Positions 1 to 8,329 of a stretch of 64,000 nt of DNA are shown one piece after another. The notes beneath the pieces are model-generated. The model saw only the letters and a list, made by a program, of their open reading frames with translations. It was not told where the DNA came from and made no database searches. Location: assembly GCA_965219705.1 (NCBI GenBank), contig OZ244789.1, forward strand, positions 558,001 to 622,000, in the 5' to 3' direction. The first letter of the stretch is position 1, and each line of letters starts with the position of its first letter. The DNA comes from JAJECS01 sp965219705. Its GTDB lineage: Bacteria; Chloroflexota; UBA11872. Made by a program: the position numbers and the translations under genes.

Positions 1-140
1 TCATCCGGCGTCAATCGGTCACCGAGCGCCACTGGCCGTGCCGCCGCGACGACCGGAGCCAGCTGCATGCTCTGATAGACCAGCGCGCCCGCGGCGAGAC
101 CGAGAACCAGCCCCAGGGCCAGCATCCAATGTCGTCTCAT
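1..140 (-). CDS. CpaB/RcpC-like pilus assembly protein, N-terminal fragment
   Basis: Only the first 46 codons lie in the window. The protein begins MRRHWMLALGLVLGLAAG, a single membrane anchor, followed by a stretch ending PVALGDRLTPD, which resembles the start of the SAF domain of CpaB/RcpC proteins of Flp/Tad pili. The ATG at 138-140 overlaps the stop of the preceding secreted-protein gene as ATGA, which implies translational coupling. Its place at the end of an operon with Flp pilin, TadE- and TadG-like genes supports the call. The rest of the gene is outside the window, so the SAF domain itself cannot be confirmed. Confidence 0.6.
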   Translation of the reverse strand, partial: MRRHWMLALGLVLGLAAGALVYQSMQLAPVVAAARPVALGDRLTPD

Positions 141-2011
141 GGAGTGTCCTCCCATGTCGTGGCGCCCTGAAAGCGCACGGTGACCGCGATCGATCCCTCC
201 AGGGCAAAGTCACGCATCGTCCCGTCGCCGTAGGTGACGCGGAGTAGCGCTCGCAGGTGCAGGTTGTACGGCCGGAGTTGGCCATTGACTACGGGCGTCA
301 CATCGTTCCATTGCAGCCGCAGGGCCTCGTCCGGTCCCCCGCTGCTTCCAGGCTGGGTGCCGCCCGGCCGGTCGTTCACCCCGCGAACGAAGGTCCACTG
401 CTCGAGCGCGACGGTCGCCGCGGGGTCCGTGGACGGCGGCTCGACGGCCGCGCGGACCCAGAGATCGATCGGCGCGCCGCGCAGCACCTCGATGGCGGAG
501 AAGCCCTCGGCGTCGCCGGCCACTGCCGATCCCGCCACCACGGGCGCCACGCGAAGGGCGCCGACGGGCGGGTCGTACGCCGGCCTGGGCGTTGCCACCG
601 GAGGCAACGGGTCAGCGGATGGCGTCGGCGACACGCTCGGGGGCTGCGGGGGGCGCGGCGACGGCGTCGTCGGTCCCGGACTCGGCTCGCCCGGCGGTTG
701 AGGTTCCGGCCCAGGCCGATTGGTTGGCGCGGGATCCGGTCCTGGACCACCGGGCGGTTGTGGTTCCGACCCCGGCCGGTCGTCGGTCGGCGTCGGCTCC
801 GGCCCTGGACCGCCGGGCGGTCTTGGGCCCGGCCCCGGCGGGTTCGCCGGCGTCGGATCCGTCACCGGACCACCGGTTGTGGGCCGGGACGATCCGCCGT
901 CCGATCCATCGACCGGCGGCTGCGTTACCGTTGGCGTCGACGTTACCGTTGGCGTCGATGTCACGGTAGGCGTCGGCGTCGCCGTCACTGTCGGTTCAGG
1001 ATCGACCACCGCTGTCGGCGTGAGAGAGGGCACGACGCCCGTGGTGAATACCACCCGATCGTCCTGGAAGAAGACGATGCTGGTCGGGACGTAGCACCCG
1101 TCCCGTTTGCGGTAGTTCTGGTAGAAGGTGCCGGCCAGGAGCTCGCCGTTCACATCGCGGTTGCGGCCGTTGAAGGCTGCCCGGTCGTAGGGACTGCTCG
1201 CGCCCTTGCTGTAGCTGCCGAGGTCCACGGCGTAGAGATTGTTGGGCCGGTTGTCGGTGATCGTCTGGTAGTCAATGCCGTCGTCCGTCTCCTCCACCTG
1301 CGTGCCCGCGTAGTAGTCGGTCACCTTGTGGATGCCGGCCGGGATGGTGCAGCTCCCGTCGCTCGGTGGCGTCGGCGACGGGGCCGGCGCGGGAGATGCG
1401 GTCGGACGCGGCGTAGCCGTGGGTCTCGGTGTGGGCGTCGGATGCGGGAGCGCCACCCAGCGGCGCCGGGTCTCGTAGTGCCCCGGTACCGTGACCACCT
1501 CTGCCGTCTCGTGGTAGCCGTCGATCCAGCGGCGCTCGGTCGTCCAATAGCCCGGCACCCAGACCGTGACGACCTCCTCGCGTTGCACCGCGACCCAGCG
1601 GCCGTGATCTTCCCAGCGGGAGGTGTCGACCCAGACCTCGTAGCTTTCCCAGTGCGACGTAGCCACCCAGACCACGTAGGGCTGCGAGGCATCGTCGTCC
1701 CAGAGCTCCGCCCAATGGCCGCCTGCAACCCAACGCCCGCGCTCCTCCCAGTAACCGGAGTCCACCCACACCAAGTGGGGTTGCCATTCCAGTTCCTCGA
1801 CAATCTGGGTCTGGGTCTCATACCGGCCCGGCACCCAGACGGTGTGGTCTTCCCAGCGGCCGGGTACCCAGACCGTCTGGGTTGCGACCACCGGCTCGAT
1901 CCAGACGGTCTCGGTTTCCCAGTAGCCATGATCCGCTCGCGCCTCGGCGGCGAGACCGACCGCCAGGACGAGGCCGAGGGCTGCCACCAGCCACGAGGTC
2001 GCGCGCCGCAT
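137..2011 (-). CDS. Secreted aromatic-repeat protein with proline-rich linkers
   Basis: 624 residues. A signal peptide (about residues 1-26, ending EARADH) is followed by roughly 180 residues of degenerate repeats of 12-20 residues built on Trp-Val and Gly-Arg-Trp/Tyr-Glu units, for example VWVPGRWEDHTVWVPGRYE and VWVDTSRWEDHGRWV. A Pro/Thr linker, a globular segment at about residues 225-335 with two cysteines, a long Pro/Gly/Thr linker (about 340-475) and a beta-rich C-terminal domain follow. The composition suggests an exported, surface-bound or pilus-associated adhesin. The family is not recognised. It lies in the Flp/TadE/TadG operon just before a CpaB-like gene, with a 3-base gap from the upstream gene. 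The function is inferred only from export and context. Confidence 0.7.
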   Translation of the reverse strand: MRRATSWLVAALGLVLAVGLAAEARADHGYWETETVWIEPVVATQTVWVPGRWEDHTVWVPGRYETQTQIVEELEWQPHLVWVDSGYWEERGRWVAGGHWAELWDDDASQPYVVWVATSHWESYEVWVDTSRWEDHGRWVAVQREEVVTVWVPGYWTTERRWIDGYHETAEVVTVPGHYETRRRWVALPHPTPTPRPTATPRPTASPAPAPSPTPPSDGSCTIPAGIHKVTDYYAGTQVEETDDGIDYQTITDNRPNNLYAVDLGSYSKGASSPYDRAAFNGRNRDVNGELLAGTFYQNYRKRDGCYVPTSIVFFQDDRVVFTTGVVPSLTPTAVVDPEPTVTATPTPTVTSTPTVTSTPTVTQPPVDGSDGGSSRPTTGGPVTDPTPANPPGPGPRPPGGPGPEPTPTDDRPGSEPQPPGGPGPDPAPTNRPGPEPQPPGEPSPGPTTPSPRPPQPPSVSPTPSADPLPPVATPRPAYDPPVGALRVAPVVAGSAVAGDAEGFSAIEVLRGAPIDLWVRAAVEPPSTDPAATVALEQWTFVRGVNDRPGGTQPGSSGGPDEALRLQWNDVTPVVNGQLRPYNLHLRALLRVTYGDGTMRDFALEGSIAVTVRFQGATTWEDTP

Positions 2012-2014
2012 CGT

Positions 2015-2929
2015 CTACGGCTCCCTTCGACTGACGGCGACGCCCACCCAGAGCTGGTCGGACACGCGCCCGTCGAACACCAGGCCCACGGCAACCTGCG
2101 TCACGCTCGGGTCGGTCAGCAGGGATCGCGCGTCATCGCCGATCAGCGTCGACAGGTCATCGAACCCGGCCGCCTGCCAGGCTGCCGGAGCGCCCACCGG
2201 CCAGAGCCGGACCGCCCACCCGCCGACCTCCACCGCGCGGAGCTGGCGGGCCTGCGGCCGGACCTGGTCCATCCCGCCCTGGCTCAGGGCGTGAGCGACC
2301 AACGTCCGCAGGGCGCCGCGCCGCGCGTCGTCGACCGCGACCGCGGGCAGGCCCAGCTGCGCGCGGATCCGGATCACCCAATCGAGCAGCCGCTGCTCCT
2401 GGCGGACCAGCTCGTCCGGGTCCGGCTGCGCGACAGCCTGGCCGGGCGCGACGGGCTCGGCATCGCCGACCACGACGGCGACCGAGGCATCGAACGGCGG
2501 CAGGACCGCATGCACCCGCGCCCGGCCGGATGCCCGCCCGGTGACGACGCCGGCCGGATCGACCGTCAGCACGTCGCCGTCGCTGGCGAACCAGCGCACC
2601 GGGGCGTCCTCGCGGGACGTGCCGTCCGCCAATGCCGCCACGGCCCGGAGTCCCGCCCGCTCGCCTATGGCCAGCGGGACCGGCTCGTCCACGCCGGCGG
2701 TGATGGTCAGGGCGATGACGGCGACTCCCGCCGGCGGCGAGGGCTCGGGGCCCGCAGGCGCGGCGGTCACGACCGGCACGCCGTGGTCGGGCGGTGACCC
2801 AGCGGCAGCGCCGAGCAGCCAGCCGGTCGCCGTACTCAACCCTACGGTCATGGCCGTCATCGCCACTATCAGCAGCAGAGGCAACCGGACCGAGCGCCCC
2901 GTGATCGATCGATATCGCGGACTTCGCAT
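2015..2929 (-). CDS. Membrane-anchored protein with Ig-like (Big_2) and CAP-like domains
   Basis: 304 residues. An N-terminal signal anchor (about residues 15-45) precedes a domain at about 75-150 with the pattern of group 2 bacterial Ig-like repeats: ADGTSREDAPVRWFASDGDV, then VTGRASGRARVHA. The C-terminal half (about 175-304) reads like a divergent CAP/SCP domain, with a helical LDWVIRIRAQLGLPAVAVDD start and a closing beta strand near LWVGVAVSRR. It starts 4 bases after the TadG-like gene ends and stops 3 bases before the aromatic-repeat gene, so it is in the same transcript. It is probably a cell-surface accessory of the transfer or pilus apparatus. The Ig-like part is fairly clear; the CAP assignment is tentative. 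Confidence 0.6.
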   Translation of the reverse strand: MRSPRYRSITGRSVRLPLLLIVAMTAMTVGLSTATGWLLGAAAGSPPDHGVPVVTAAPAGPEPSPPAGVAVIALTITAGVDEPVPLAIGERAGLRAVAALADGTSREDAPVRWFASDGDVLTVDPAGVVTGRASGRARVHAVLPPFDASVAVVVGDAEPVAPGQAVAQPDPDELVRQEQRLLDWVIRIRAQLGLPAVAVDDARRGALRTLVAHALSQGGMDQVRPQARQLRAVEVGGWAVRLWPVGAPAAWQAAGFDDLSTLIGDDARSLLTDPSVTQVAVGLVFDGRVSDQLWVGVAVSRREP

Positions 2930-2933
2930 GGCA

Positions 2934-3437
2934 TCAGCTCCTTGTCATAGCGCTGGCGGTTACCCGCAGCGCCTGGGTCCCGGGCAGGCCGGCCAGCCGC
3001 AGCAGTCCGGTGCGCACCGGGACCTCGGCCCGGATGGACACGGTGGGAGCGGCGGCGGTTCGGTTGCGGATCGGATCGATCCCGCCCGGATTGGTCACGG
3101 CGATCTCGGCCGCCTCGGCCACCGCGGTGGCCGAGGCCCCTGCAATTTGACGGTTCAGCGGCTGAAGGTTCAGGCGCAGGTACTCGCGGGCGACGGCGCT
3201 TGCCGTGTCGGCCAGCCGGACCTTGCCCGTGGCCGCCAGATACCCCGCGTCGATGTGCCCGGCGGCCACGACGGCGGCCTGCTCCAGGGCATCGACGAAC
3301 CGCAGCCGCTGGACCCGGATGGCGCCGATATCGATCACCAGCGCCGCCACCAGCAGGGTCGTGCTCAGCAGCACCAGCGTCATACCGGAGACGCCGCCGG
3401 ATTCGTCGGCCAGGGCGGAGCGGGACCATCGGGTCAC
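2934..3437 (-). CDS. TadG-like pilus assembly protein
   Basis: 167 residues. A short polar N-terminus containing ESGGVSG leads into one hydrophobic helix (MTLVLLSTTLLVAALVID), then a segment rich in Ala and Arg (RVQRLRFVDALEQAAVVAAG) and a beta-rich tail. This is the layout of pseudopilin-like TadE/TadG proteins, where the transmembrane helix follows a Gly-containing processing region. The ATG overlaps the stop of the TadE-like gene by 4 bases. It probably acts in the cell envelope with the Flp pilin gene just upstream. Confidence 0.6.
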   Translation of the reverse strand: MTRWSRSALADESGGVSGMTLVLLSTTLLVAALVIDIGAIRVQRLRFVDALEQAAVVAAGHIDAGYLAATGKVRLADTASAVAREYLRLNLQPLNRQIAGASATAVAEAAEIAVTNPGGIDPIRNRTAAAPTVSIRAEVPVRTGLLRLAGLPGTQALRVTASAMTRS

Positions 3438-3868
3438 CGGTTCACCTCGCCCCGGGTGGTGAACTGCGAGCGCAGCGGCACCTCCAGCTCCAGCAGGAAG
3501 GGGATGCGGACGCGCTGCGTGCTTTGCATCTCGACCGTCACCGGCTCACGCCAGTCCACCGTCGCGGGCTGGACCGTGAGGAGCACGTCGTCGGCGTCCA
3601 GCCCGGCGGCGGCCAGATCCGCCGCCACCCGGGCGCGGAGAGCGGCGCTGTCGCCGCCCTCCTGCGCCACCTGACGGGCTGCCGCGGCCGCCACGTGGTT
3701 CTGGGCCTGCCAGGCGCCCAGCATCTGGGCAAAGGCGATGACGGCCAGCAGGACGGGCACGATGACCAGCATCGCCAGCACCGCCTCGGCGCCCACCGCT
3801 CCCTGCTCCGAGCCGAGCGCGACCCGGCGGCGCCCGGCCCACCGGCGCGGCCGGCCCGTCGGTCGCAT
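3434..3868 (-). CDS. TadE-like pseudopilin
   Basis: 144 residues. A basic N-terminus is followed by GSEQGAVGAEAVLAMLVIVP, the typical TadE processing region with a conserved Glu in the hydrophobic helix, then helical AQMLGAWQAQNHVAAAAARQ and a soluble domain. TadE-type proteins are cleaved by the TadV-type prepilin peptidase and assist Flp pilus assembly. The gene starts 3 bases after the pilin stop codon and overlaps the TadG-like gene, so the three are co-transcribed. No prepilin peptidase gene is visible in the window. Confidence 0.7.
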   Translation of the reverse strand: MRPTGRPRRWAGRRRVALGSEQGAVGAEAVLAMLVIVPVLLAVIAFAQMLGAWQAQNHVAAAAARQVAQEGGDSAALRARVAADLAAAGLDADDVLLTVQPATVDWREPVTVEMQSTQRVRIPFLLELEVPLRSQFTTRGEVNR

Positions 3869-3871
3869 GGC

Positions 3872-4063
3872 CTAGAGCCCCGTGAGGTCCGTCAGGACCC
3901 CCTCGAGATAGGTTGATAGGCCGTTGTTCCAGGCCACGATCGCCGCGCCGAAGACGGCTACGCCGATCCCGGCGATCACGATGTATTCGGTGGCATTGCC
4001 ACGCTCGTCGGTGACGACGGCGCGCAGTCCGGCCAGCAGCCGGTCTTTGATCCGCACAAGCAT
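3872..4063 (-). CDS. flp: Flp/Fap-type pilin
   Basis: 63 residues, the normal size of Flp pilins. After a short basic leader (MLVRIKDRLLAGLRAVVTDE) come RGNATEYIVIAGIGVAVFG and a hydrophobic helix. The Glu-Tyr pair at the start of the helix is the Flp processing signature. I chose the ATG at 4061-4063 because GAGG stands seven bases upstream and because the open frame further upstream has no pilin character. This is the likely major pilin subunit of the Tad-like pilus encoded here. Confidence 0.8.
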   Translation of the reverse strand: MLVRIKDRLLAGLRAVVTDERGNATEYIVIAGIGVAVFGAAIVAWNNGLSTYLEGVLTDLTGL

Positions 4064-4202
4064 TGGTTTTCCTCGCAGTCGTACGATGGACGAAGGTCGG
4101 CGAAGACCTGCGCCGCGAGCCTCGCGGCCGGTCCTCGCGGGTCGGATCCGGCGCCGGCGGGGGTCGGCAATCACACTTCGTCCCCGCCGGCGCCTCAGGT
4201 AT

Positions 4203-5087
4203 TCATGGCCGGCTGCCCTCCTCTCCCTCGGCGCGCGTCGGCCACGGCGCACGCACGACGGTCTGTCGCTGGTCGTCGTTGGCAAAGGCGGGTTCCCACA
4301 CCGGGCCCAGCGGGTCGGCCAGGAAGGCCGGCTCCCAGGCCACCGCGATCCGCAGCACGTCGTTCACGCCCCCACGGCCGCCGTCCGCCAGCCCGCGCAG
4401 GCCGGCCTCGACGGCCTCGCGCAGGCTGGCCGCTCGCGACCGTCGGCTGGTGGTGATGCGCAACTCGGGGAAGACCGGGAACTCCGACCGCCACGCGCCC
4501 GATCGCCAGAACCGCGCGTAGCGGCGCACTTTCTGTGCATAGCGGCGGAGCTCCTCCGTGCCCCGGTCGATCTCGAAAAAGAGCCAGTGGTCGCCGGCCG
4601 GGCTGCGCACTTGGGCCAGGCCATCGGGGTTGATCACCTGCCATCGACCGCCCGCCCAGTACCGCATCCGCAGGTGCGGGTCGGAGTTCCAGCGCACCAG
4701 CTGATGGTCGGGGGCGATCTCCAGGGCCTGCCAGAGCGCGATGTAACAACGGTTCACCGCCAATTGATGGCGGGCCCGCTGCGGCGTGAACGCCTCGGGA
4801 TCGCGGACGTAGGGAATCTGGGCGCGCGGCGCGTCGTCGATGTGCTCCAGCAGGTCCGCACCCTTGGCCGACAGGCCGTACACGAAGCCGCTGCTGCCGC
4901 CGCCCGCGCCGCCGGTTGCCGGCCGGGCACGCACGACCAGGCCTTGCTGGTGGAGCGTCGTCAGGCAGCGCTGACAGGCACGCCGGCTGACCGGGTCGTA
5001 GACCACCTGATGCACCTGCGCGGCGTCCATGAAGCGGTGGGCGCGCAGCAGGCGCAGCACCTGGACCTGGCGGCGGGCCCAGATCAT
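4203..5087 (-). CDS. Replication-relaxation family protein
   Basis: 294 residues. The N-terminal third is a winged helix (RRQVQVLRLLRAHRFMDAAQ ... RRACQRCLTTLHQQGLVV). The rest is the conserved part of replication-relaxation family proteins: RYWAGGRWQVINPDG, LFFEIDRGTEELRRYAQKV and RRYARFWRSG. Proteins of this family occur on plasmids and integrative elements and are thought to help start DNA processing for replication or transfer. The start at 5085-5087 is chosen because the homologous region begins there; the frame stays open upstream but is low-complexity. About 210 bases separate it from the ATPase gene and 140 from the pilin gene. A broken paralogue lies at 29334-30240. Confidence 0.75.
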   Translation of the reverse strand: MIWARRQVQVLRLLRAHRFMDAAQVHQVVYDPVSRRACQRCLTTLHQQGLVVRARPATGGAGGGSSGFVYGLSAKGADLLEHIDDAPRAQIPYVRDPEAFTPQRARHQLAVNRCYIALWQALEIAPDHQLVRWNSDPHLRMRYWAGGRWQVINPDGLAQVRSPAGDHWLFFEIDRGTEELRRYAQKVRRYARFWRSGAWRSEFPVFPELRITTSRRSRAASLREAVEAGLRGLADGGRGGVNDVLRIAVAWEPAFLADPLGPVWEPAFANDDQRQTVVRAPWPTRAEGEEGSRP

Positions 5088-5295
5088 GGGGAGAACTGAG
5101 GAATCAGCATGATAGTTACGCGAGGCGACGCTGGTGGTTTTGTCGGAACATTGATGAACAATCGATATTCGTCCAGGTTCGGTGTGTGACGGAATGTCTC
5201 GTTCGCGAGACGACGGTGGCGAGCGGCGAGGCGATGGGGGCTGCGATGGAGCTGGCGGCGCCAAATGGGCCGTGTCGCCGCGGCCCGAGGAGCCG

Positions 5296-6723
5296 TCACG
5301 CGTCGCTCCCCGGCCCGGCGGGTGCGTTGCCGCTCGGCTGCGCGGCCAGGTCGACCCGACCGTGCGCCTCGTCCGGCGCGTCGTCGGATGCATCGTCATT
5401 CGTCGGGGCGCCCTCGGACGGGTCGCCCGCCGGACGTTCACGCGTGCCGTCGGTCTTGGTCAGCGCGCCGTAGCGCGCGGCCACGAGCGCGTCCAGCGTC
5501 GCCCGCGGTTGCCCGAAGGCCGATCGGGCCTGCCCGCGGATGCGCGCCGCCCGTTCCGCGTCGCCGCGCGGCATCGGCGGCACCGTGGCCTCGAACGGGT
5601 GGGCCGGCCGGTTGTCGACCAGCGTCTTCACCACCATGTGATAGGCCGGCAGGTCGTCCAGCTCCGCCGGCGTGAAGGCTGGCGCCATCTCCATGGCGAA
5701 GTGCCGCGTCTGTTCCCGCAGGCCGCCGAACACCACGTGCGTGCGGGTGTTGAGCAGGACGCTGCTGATGATCCCCGAGAGCCGGCGATGGCCGGGGTTC
5801 TGCGTGGCCACCGCCAGTCCCACGCCGTAGCTGCGCGAGCGCTCGAAGAAGGCGCCCATGTCGCGCCCGGTGTCGAGGAACTCCTGGAACTCGTCGATGA
5901 TCGCGAAGTACGGCGCCCGGTCGCTCGTTGGCCGCCGCAGCACCGCCTGCCAGAACTGCGTCACCAAAATGCTGCCCAGCAGGCGCGACCCGGCGGCGCC
6001 CAGGGCGGTGTCAGCCTGGTCCAGGTTGACCAGCACGATCTCGCCGCGCCGCAGCACGCCGTCCCAGCGCACCGCCGAGCGCGGCTGCACCAGGATGTTG
6101 CGCACCCGCGGGTCCTGCACCAGCATGGCCATCCGCCGCAGCGCGCCGCCGAAGGTCATTTCGAATTGGCGGACCGAGATGCGATCGACCTGGTTCCGCC
6201 AGTAGGAGCGCAGGAAGGGGTCGGTGACCTTGGGCATCAGGCTCTCGCGCCAGTCGCGATCCATGAACAGCCGCTCCAGGTCGAGCATGGTCGGCTTGAT
6301 CTGCGGATTGGCGGCCAGGGTGCGGAAGCCGTAGGCGAAGGCCTGCGACATGGACGTGCCCCAGAGAAAGTCTTCACCGCGCACCAGTTCGCGCAGCAGC
6401 GAATAGACGGCCATGGCCACTCGATCGCCTTCATCCGCGTCCCGCACGTCGAGGGGGTTCAGGCCCACCGGCCAGTCGGTGTCCGAGAAGTCGAGCGCCA
6501 CCACGTCTGGCTCGCGGGCGGCGGGAATGGCCGCCAGGAGCGCCCGCGCCAGGTCGCCCTTGGGGTCCAGCAGCAGGATGCCGTGGCCCTGCCGGATGGC
6601 CGACAGGGCGAACCAGAACAGGAACGTGCTCTTGCCCACGCCGGTGGGACCGACCACGAACAGATGCTTCAGCGCGTCAGCCGGCTTCAATCCATACGTC
6701 GCGCCCGCGTGGTGGTCATCCAT
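5296..6723 (-). CDS. TraG/HerA-like conjugative coupling ATPase
   Basis: 475 residues. Walker A is GPTGVGKST (about residues 25-33), close to the N-terminus. Next come GILLLDPKGDLA, typical of TraG/VirD4/DUF87 ATPases, and the Walker B-like YFAIIDEFQEF followed by GVGLAVATQNP. The C-terminal hundred residues are charged and low-complexity. Such ATPases sit at the inner membrane and feed DNA into type IV secretion channels, but this one has no transmembrane segments of its own. It overlaps the upstream gene by 8 bases; that gene may supply the missing N-terminal domain. A role as coupling protein is inferred from family and context. Confidence 0.75.
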   Translation of the reverse strand: MDDHHAGATYGLKPADALKHLFVVGPTGVGKSTFLFWFALSAIRQGHGILLLDPKGDLARALLAAIPAAREPDVVALDFSDTDWPVGLNPLDVRDADEGDRVAMAVYSLLRELVRGEDFLWGTSMSQAFAYGFRTLAANPQIKPTMLDLERLFMDRDWRESLMPKVTDPFLRSYWRNQVDRISVRQFEMTFGGALRRMAMLVQDPRVRNILVQPRSAVRWDGVLRRGEIVLVNLDQADTALGAAGSRLLGSILVTQFWQAVLRRPTSDRAPYFAIIDEFQEFLDTGRDMGAFFERSRSYGVGLAVATQNPGHRRLSGIISSVLLNTRTHVVFGGLREQTRHFAMEMAPAFTPAELDDLPAYHMVVKTLVDNRPAHPFEATVPPMPRGDAERAARIRGQARSAFGQPRATLDALVAARYGALTKTDGTRERPAGDPSEGAPTNDDASDDAPDEAHGRVDLAAQPSGNAPAGPGSDA

Positions 6724-7462
6724 CGGGCGGCTGTCCCACGAACAGGTCCGTGTCGAGCGGCACCCGGCCTCGGCGGGGGCTCTGCCGGGTCCACACGCGG
6801 CGTCCGCGGAGCCCGACGAGGTCGCCCCGGGGCCGGCCGGTCAGGGCGACGGCTTCCTCGACGCTCGCGGTGAATCTCGCCCCCGGCCAGGACTGCCGCG
6901 CCGCGACGGCGCGGACGAACGTCCGGCGCCGCAGGGGCCGCCGGGCCACCAGCTGGTTGAACGGGCCGGCGCAGTCTTCGAAGACTCCCCGGACCGCCTT
7001 CAGGCGGGCCCGGGCGCTCCGTTTGTCCGGCGCCCGGACCAGGAGGTGCACCTCGAGGTCGATCAGGTGACCACGGACCTTCGCCTCGGTCACGCCGGCC
7101 GCGGCCAGCTGTTCACGCGTGGCGCCGCGCGCCTCCGGCGTATACGACTGGCCGGACAGCGCGAAGCTGAGCATTTCGCGCAGGGCCTCGCCGGCGCCCC
7201 GACCAAGGTCTCGCAGGACCCGACCGTGTCCCGGCCAACGGCCGGCGCGCAGGGAGTTGACCGCGGCCCATCCCCACCGACGGGTCCGTTCGCCGATCGG
7301 GCTGGCGATGGTGCGGATCTCAACCAGTTCATCGCGCCCCAGCCCGTGGAAGGCGAGATCCAGCAGTGGGCTGGCTTCCAGGTCGTCCCATAGCGGCAGC
7401 GCCCAGGACCGCTTCGGTCGGAGATAGGCACCCAGGACAACCGGGGCCTCACCCGTCGTCAT
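6716..7462 (-). CDS. Accessory protein of the coupling ATPase (split N-terminal domain)
   Basis: 248 residues from the ATG at 7460-7462, which overlaps the previous stop as ATGA. It is a mixed alpha/beta protein without transmembrane helices. The segment LIDLEVHLLVRAPDKRSARA resembles the N-terminal region of TraG/VirB4-type ATPases that carries a beta domain before the P-loop. The next gene is an ATPase that begins almost directly at its Walker A motif, so the pair looks like one transfer ATPase split into two coupled genes. No catalytic motif is visible. The domain comparison is made by eye and is moderate at best. Confidence 0.5.
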   Translation of the reverse strand: MTTGEAPVVLGAYLRPKRSWALPLWDDLEASPLLDLAFHGLGRDELVEIRTIASPIGERTRRWGWAAVNSLRAGRWPGHGRVLRDLGRGAGEALREMLSFALSGQSYTPEARGATREQLAAAGVTEAKVRGHLIDLEVHLLVRAPDKRSARARLKAVRGVFEDCAGPFNQLVARRPLRRRTFVRAVAARQSWPGARFTASVEEAVALTGRPRGDLVGLRGRRVWTRQSPRRGRVPLDTDLFVGQPPDG

Positions 7463-7860
7463 GCCGTCGCCTCGGGCTGGGATTCGTGGATGGGGTCGGG
7501 CGCATCGCGCCGGCCGGCGAGCGCCGCGACGAGACGCGGCCACCAGCCGCCGACCCGGCGACGGCGTTCGACGGCGTCCAGGTGCTCGGCGTAGCCGCGT
7601 GCGGCCGTCTGGGTGCGCGCGAGCAGGCCTTGGAGACGCCGATGCTCGCGGCGCGCGTGCTCGAGCTGGTGGCGCAGCCGCTCAATTTCGCGGCTCAGGT
7701 CGACAATTTGGCCCCGGGCCGCCGCAAGGTCGCGCTGCGCTTCCGCCGCTGTGTCGATCGCAGCCAGCCGCTGCTCGAGGAGCTCCGCCAACCGGTCGCG
7801 CTCCTGCTCGACCGCTTGCAGCCGCCCCATCAGTCGCGACACTGCGCGTCCGCCTTTCAT
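7459..7860 (-). CDS. Coiled-coil protein, first gene of transfer operon 1
   Basis: 133 residues, of which about 15-105 form a long heptad-like coiled coil (for example EQERDRLAELLEQRLAAIDT and SREIERLRHQLEHARREHRR). A short Trp-containing tail follows. The stop overlaps the next start as ATGA. It is the first gene after the promoter region containing the TTACGGAA box, so it opens the 7.8 kb operon. It may be a structural or scaffold partner of the ATPase pair; no family is recognised. Confidence 0.6.
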   Translation of the reverse strand: MKGGRAVSRLMGRLQAVEQERDRLAELLEQRLAAIDTAAEAQRDLAAARGQIVDLSREIERLRHQLEHARREHRRLQGLLARTQTAARGYAEHLDAVERRRRVGGWWPRLVAALAGRRDAPDPIHESQPEATA

Positions 7861-7930
7861 TGGTCGTCGGCCTGTAGGCCACCGCCCGACCGGGCGGCAT
7901 CTCCGGCGCCCGGTTCAGCGGCGTACAGCT

Positions 7931-7978
7931 ACCGTAGGGGCGCAGCGAGTGGCGGGGAATCCAGGTTTCCGTAATTCC
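7931..7978 (-). promoter_or_regulatory. Shared TTACGGAA box upstream of transfer operon 1
   Basis: Read on the minus strand, TTACGGAAACCTGGATTCC is followed about 38 bases later by CCTACGGTAG, roughly 70 bases before the first gene. Almost the same arrangement (TTACGGAATCCTGGATACC, then CTTTAGGTTG at the same spacing) stands before transfer operon 2 at 52.6 kb, and the core TTACGGAATCCTG precedes the dispersed helix-turn-helix genes. This is a candidate promoter or regulator site. The -35/-10 assignment is not certain. Confidence 0.5.
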
Positions 7979-7979
7979 A

Positions 7980-8329
7980 CCGCGGCAACTCCAGCCGAAC
8001 TCCCCAGCAGGATTCAGCAGGGGGATGCCTAGCTCGAGCCGCGGCCGGCCGACCAAGCTTCAAGGCGTATGCCAGGGCCTCTCAGCTGCTGCGGGCCTTT
8101 CGTCGTCCCGCCAGGCCTTGGTCGCGAACGGGAGTCCAAGCTGCGCTTGACTTGCCGTTCTCCACACCACCGCGTCGAGCGTCGTTGCCACCGGCGTGCG
8201 TCGTGTCGTCCGTGGAACCGCGCCATCTAGGTCGTTCGTCGGCCTGCTGCCGCCACGGTCGAGTAACGGGAATGGCCCCCGACACGCGACGGCAGTCATC
8301 TCAAGCAGACTGGTCAGATTCCTGTAGGC
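7980..8329. other. Intergenic stretch with no recognised feature
   Basis: No open frame here shows family character on either strand. It separates the operon 1 promoter region from the serine recombinase remnant. Confidence 0.4.

Noticed and set aside
257..2797. 846-codon plus-strand open frame
   Set aside because: It is antisense to two genes with signal peptides and clear domains, has an Arg/His-rich composition with no family pattern, and reflects GC-rich codon bias.
5182..6873. 563-codon plus-strand open frame
   Set aside because: Antisense to the coupling ATPase with intact Walker motifs; no protein family character.
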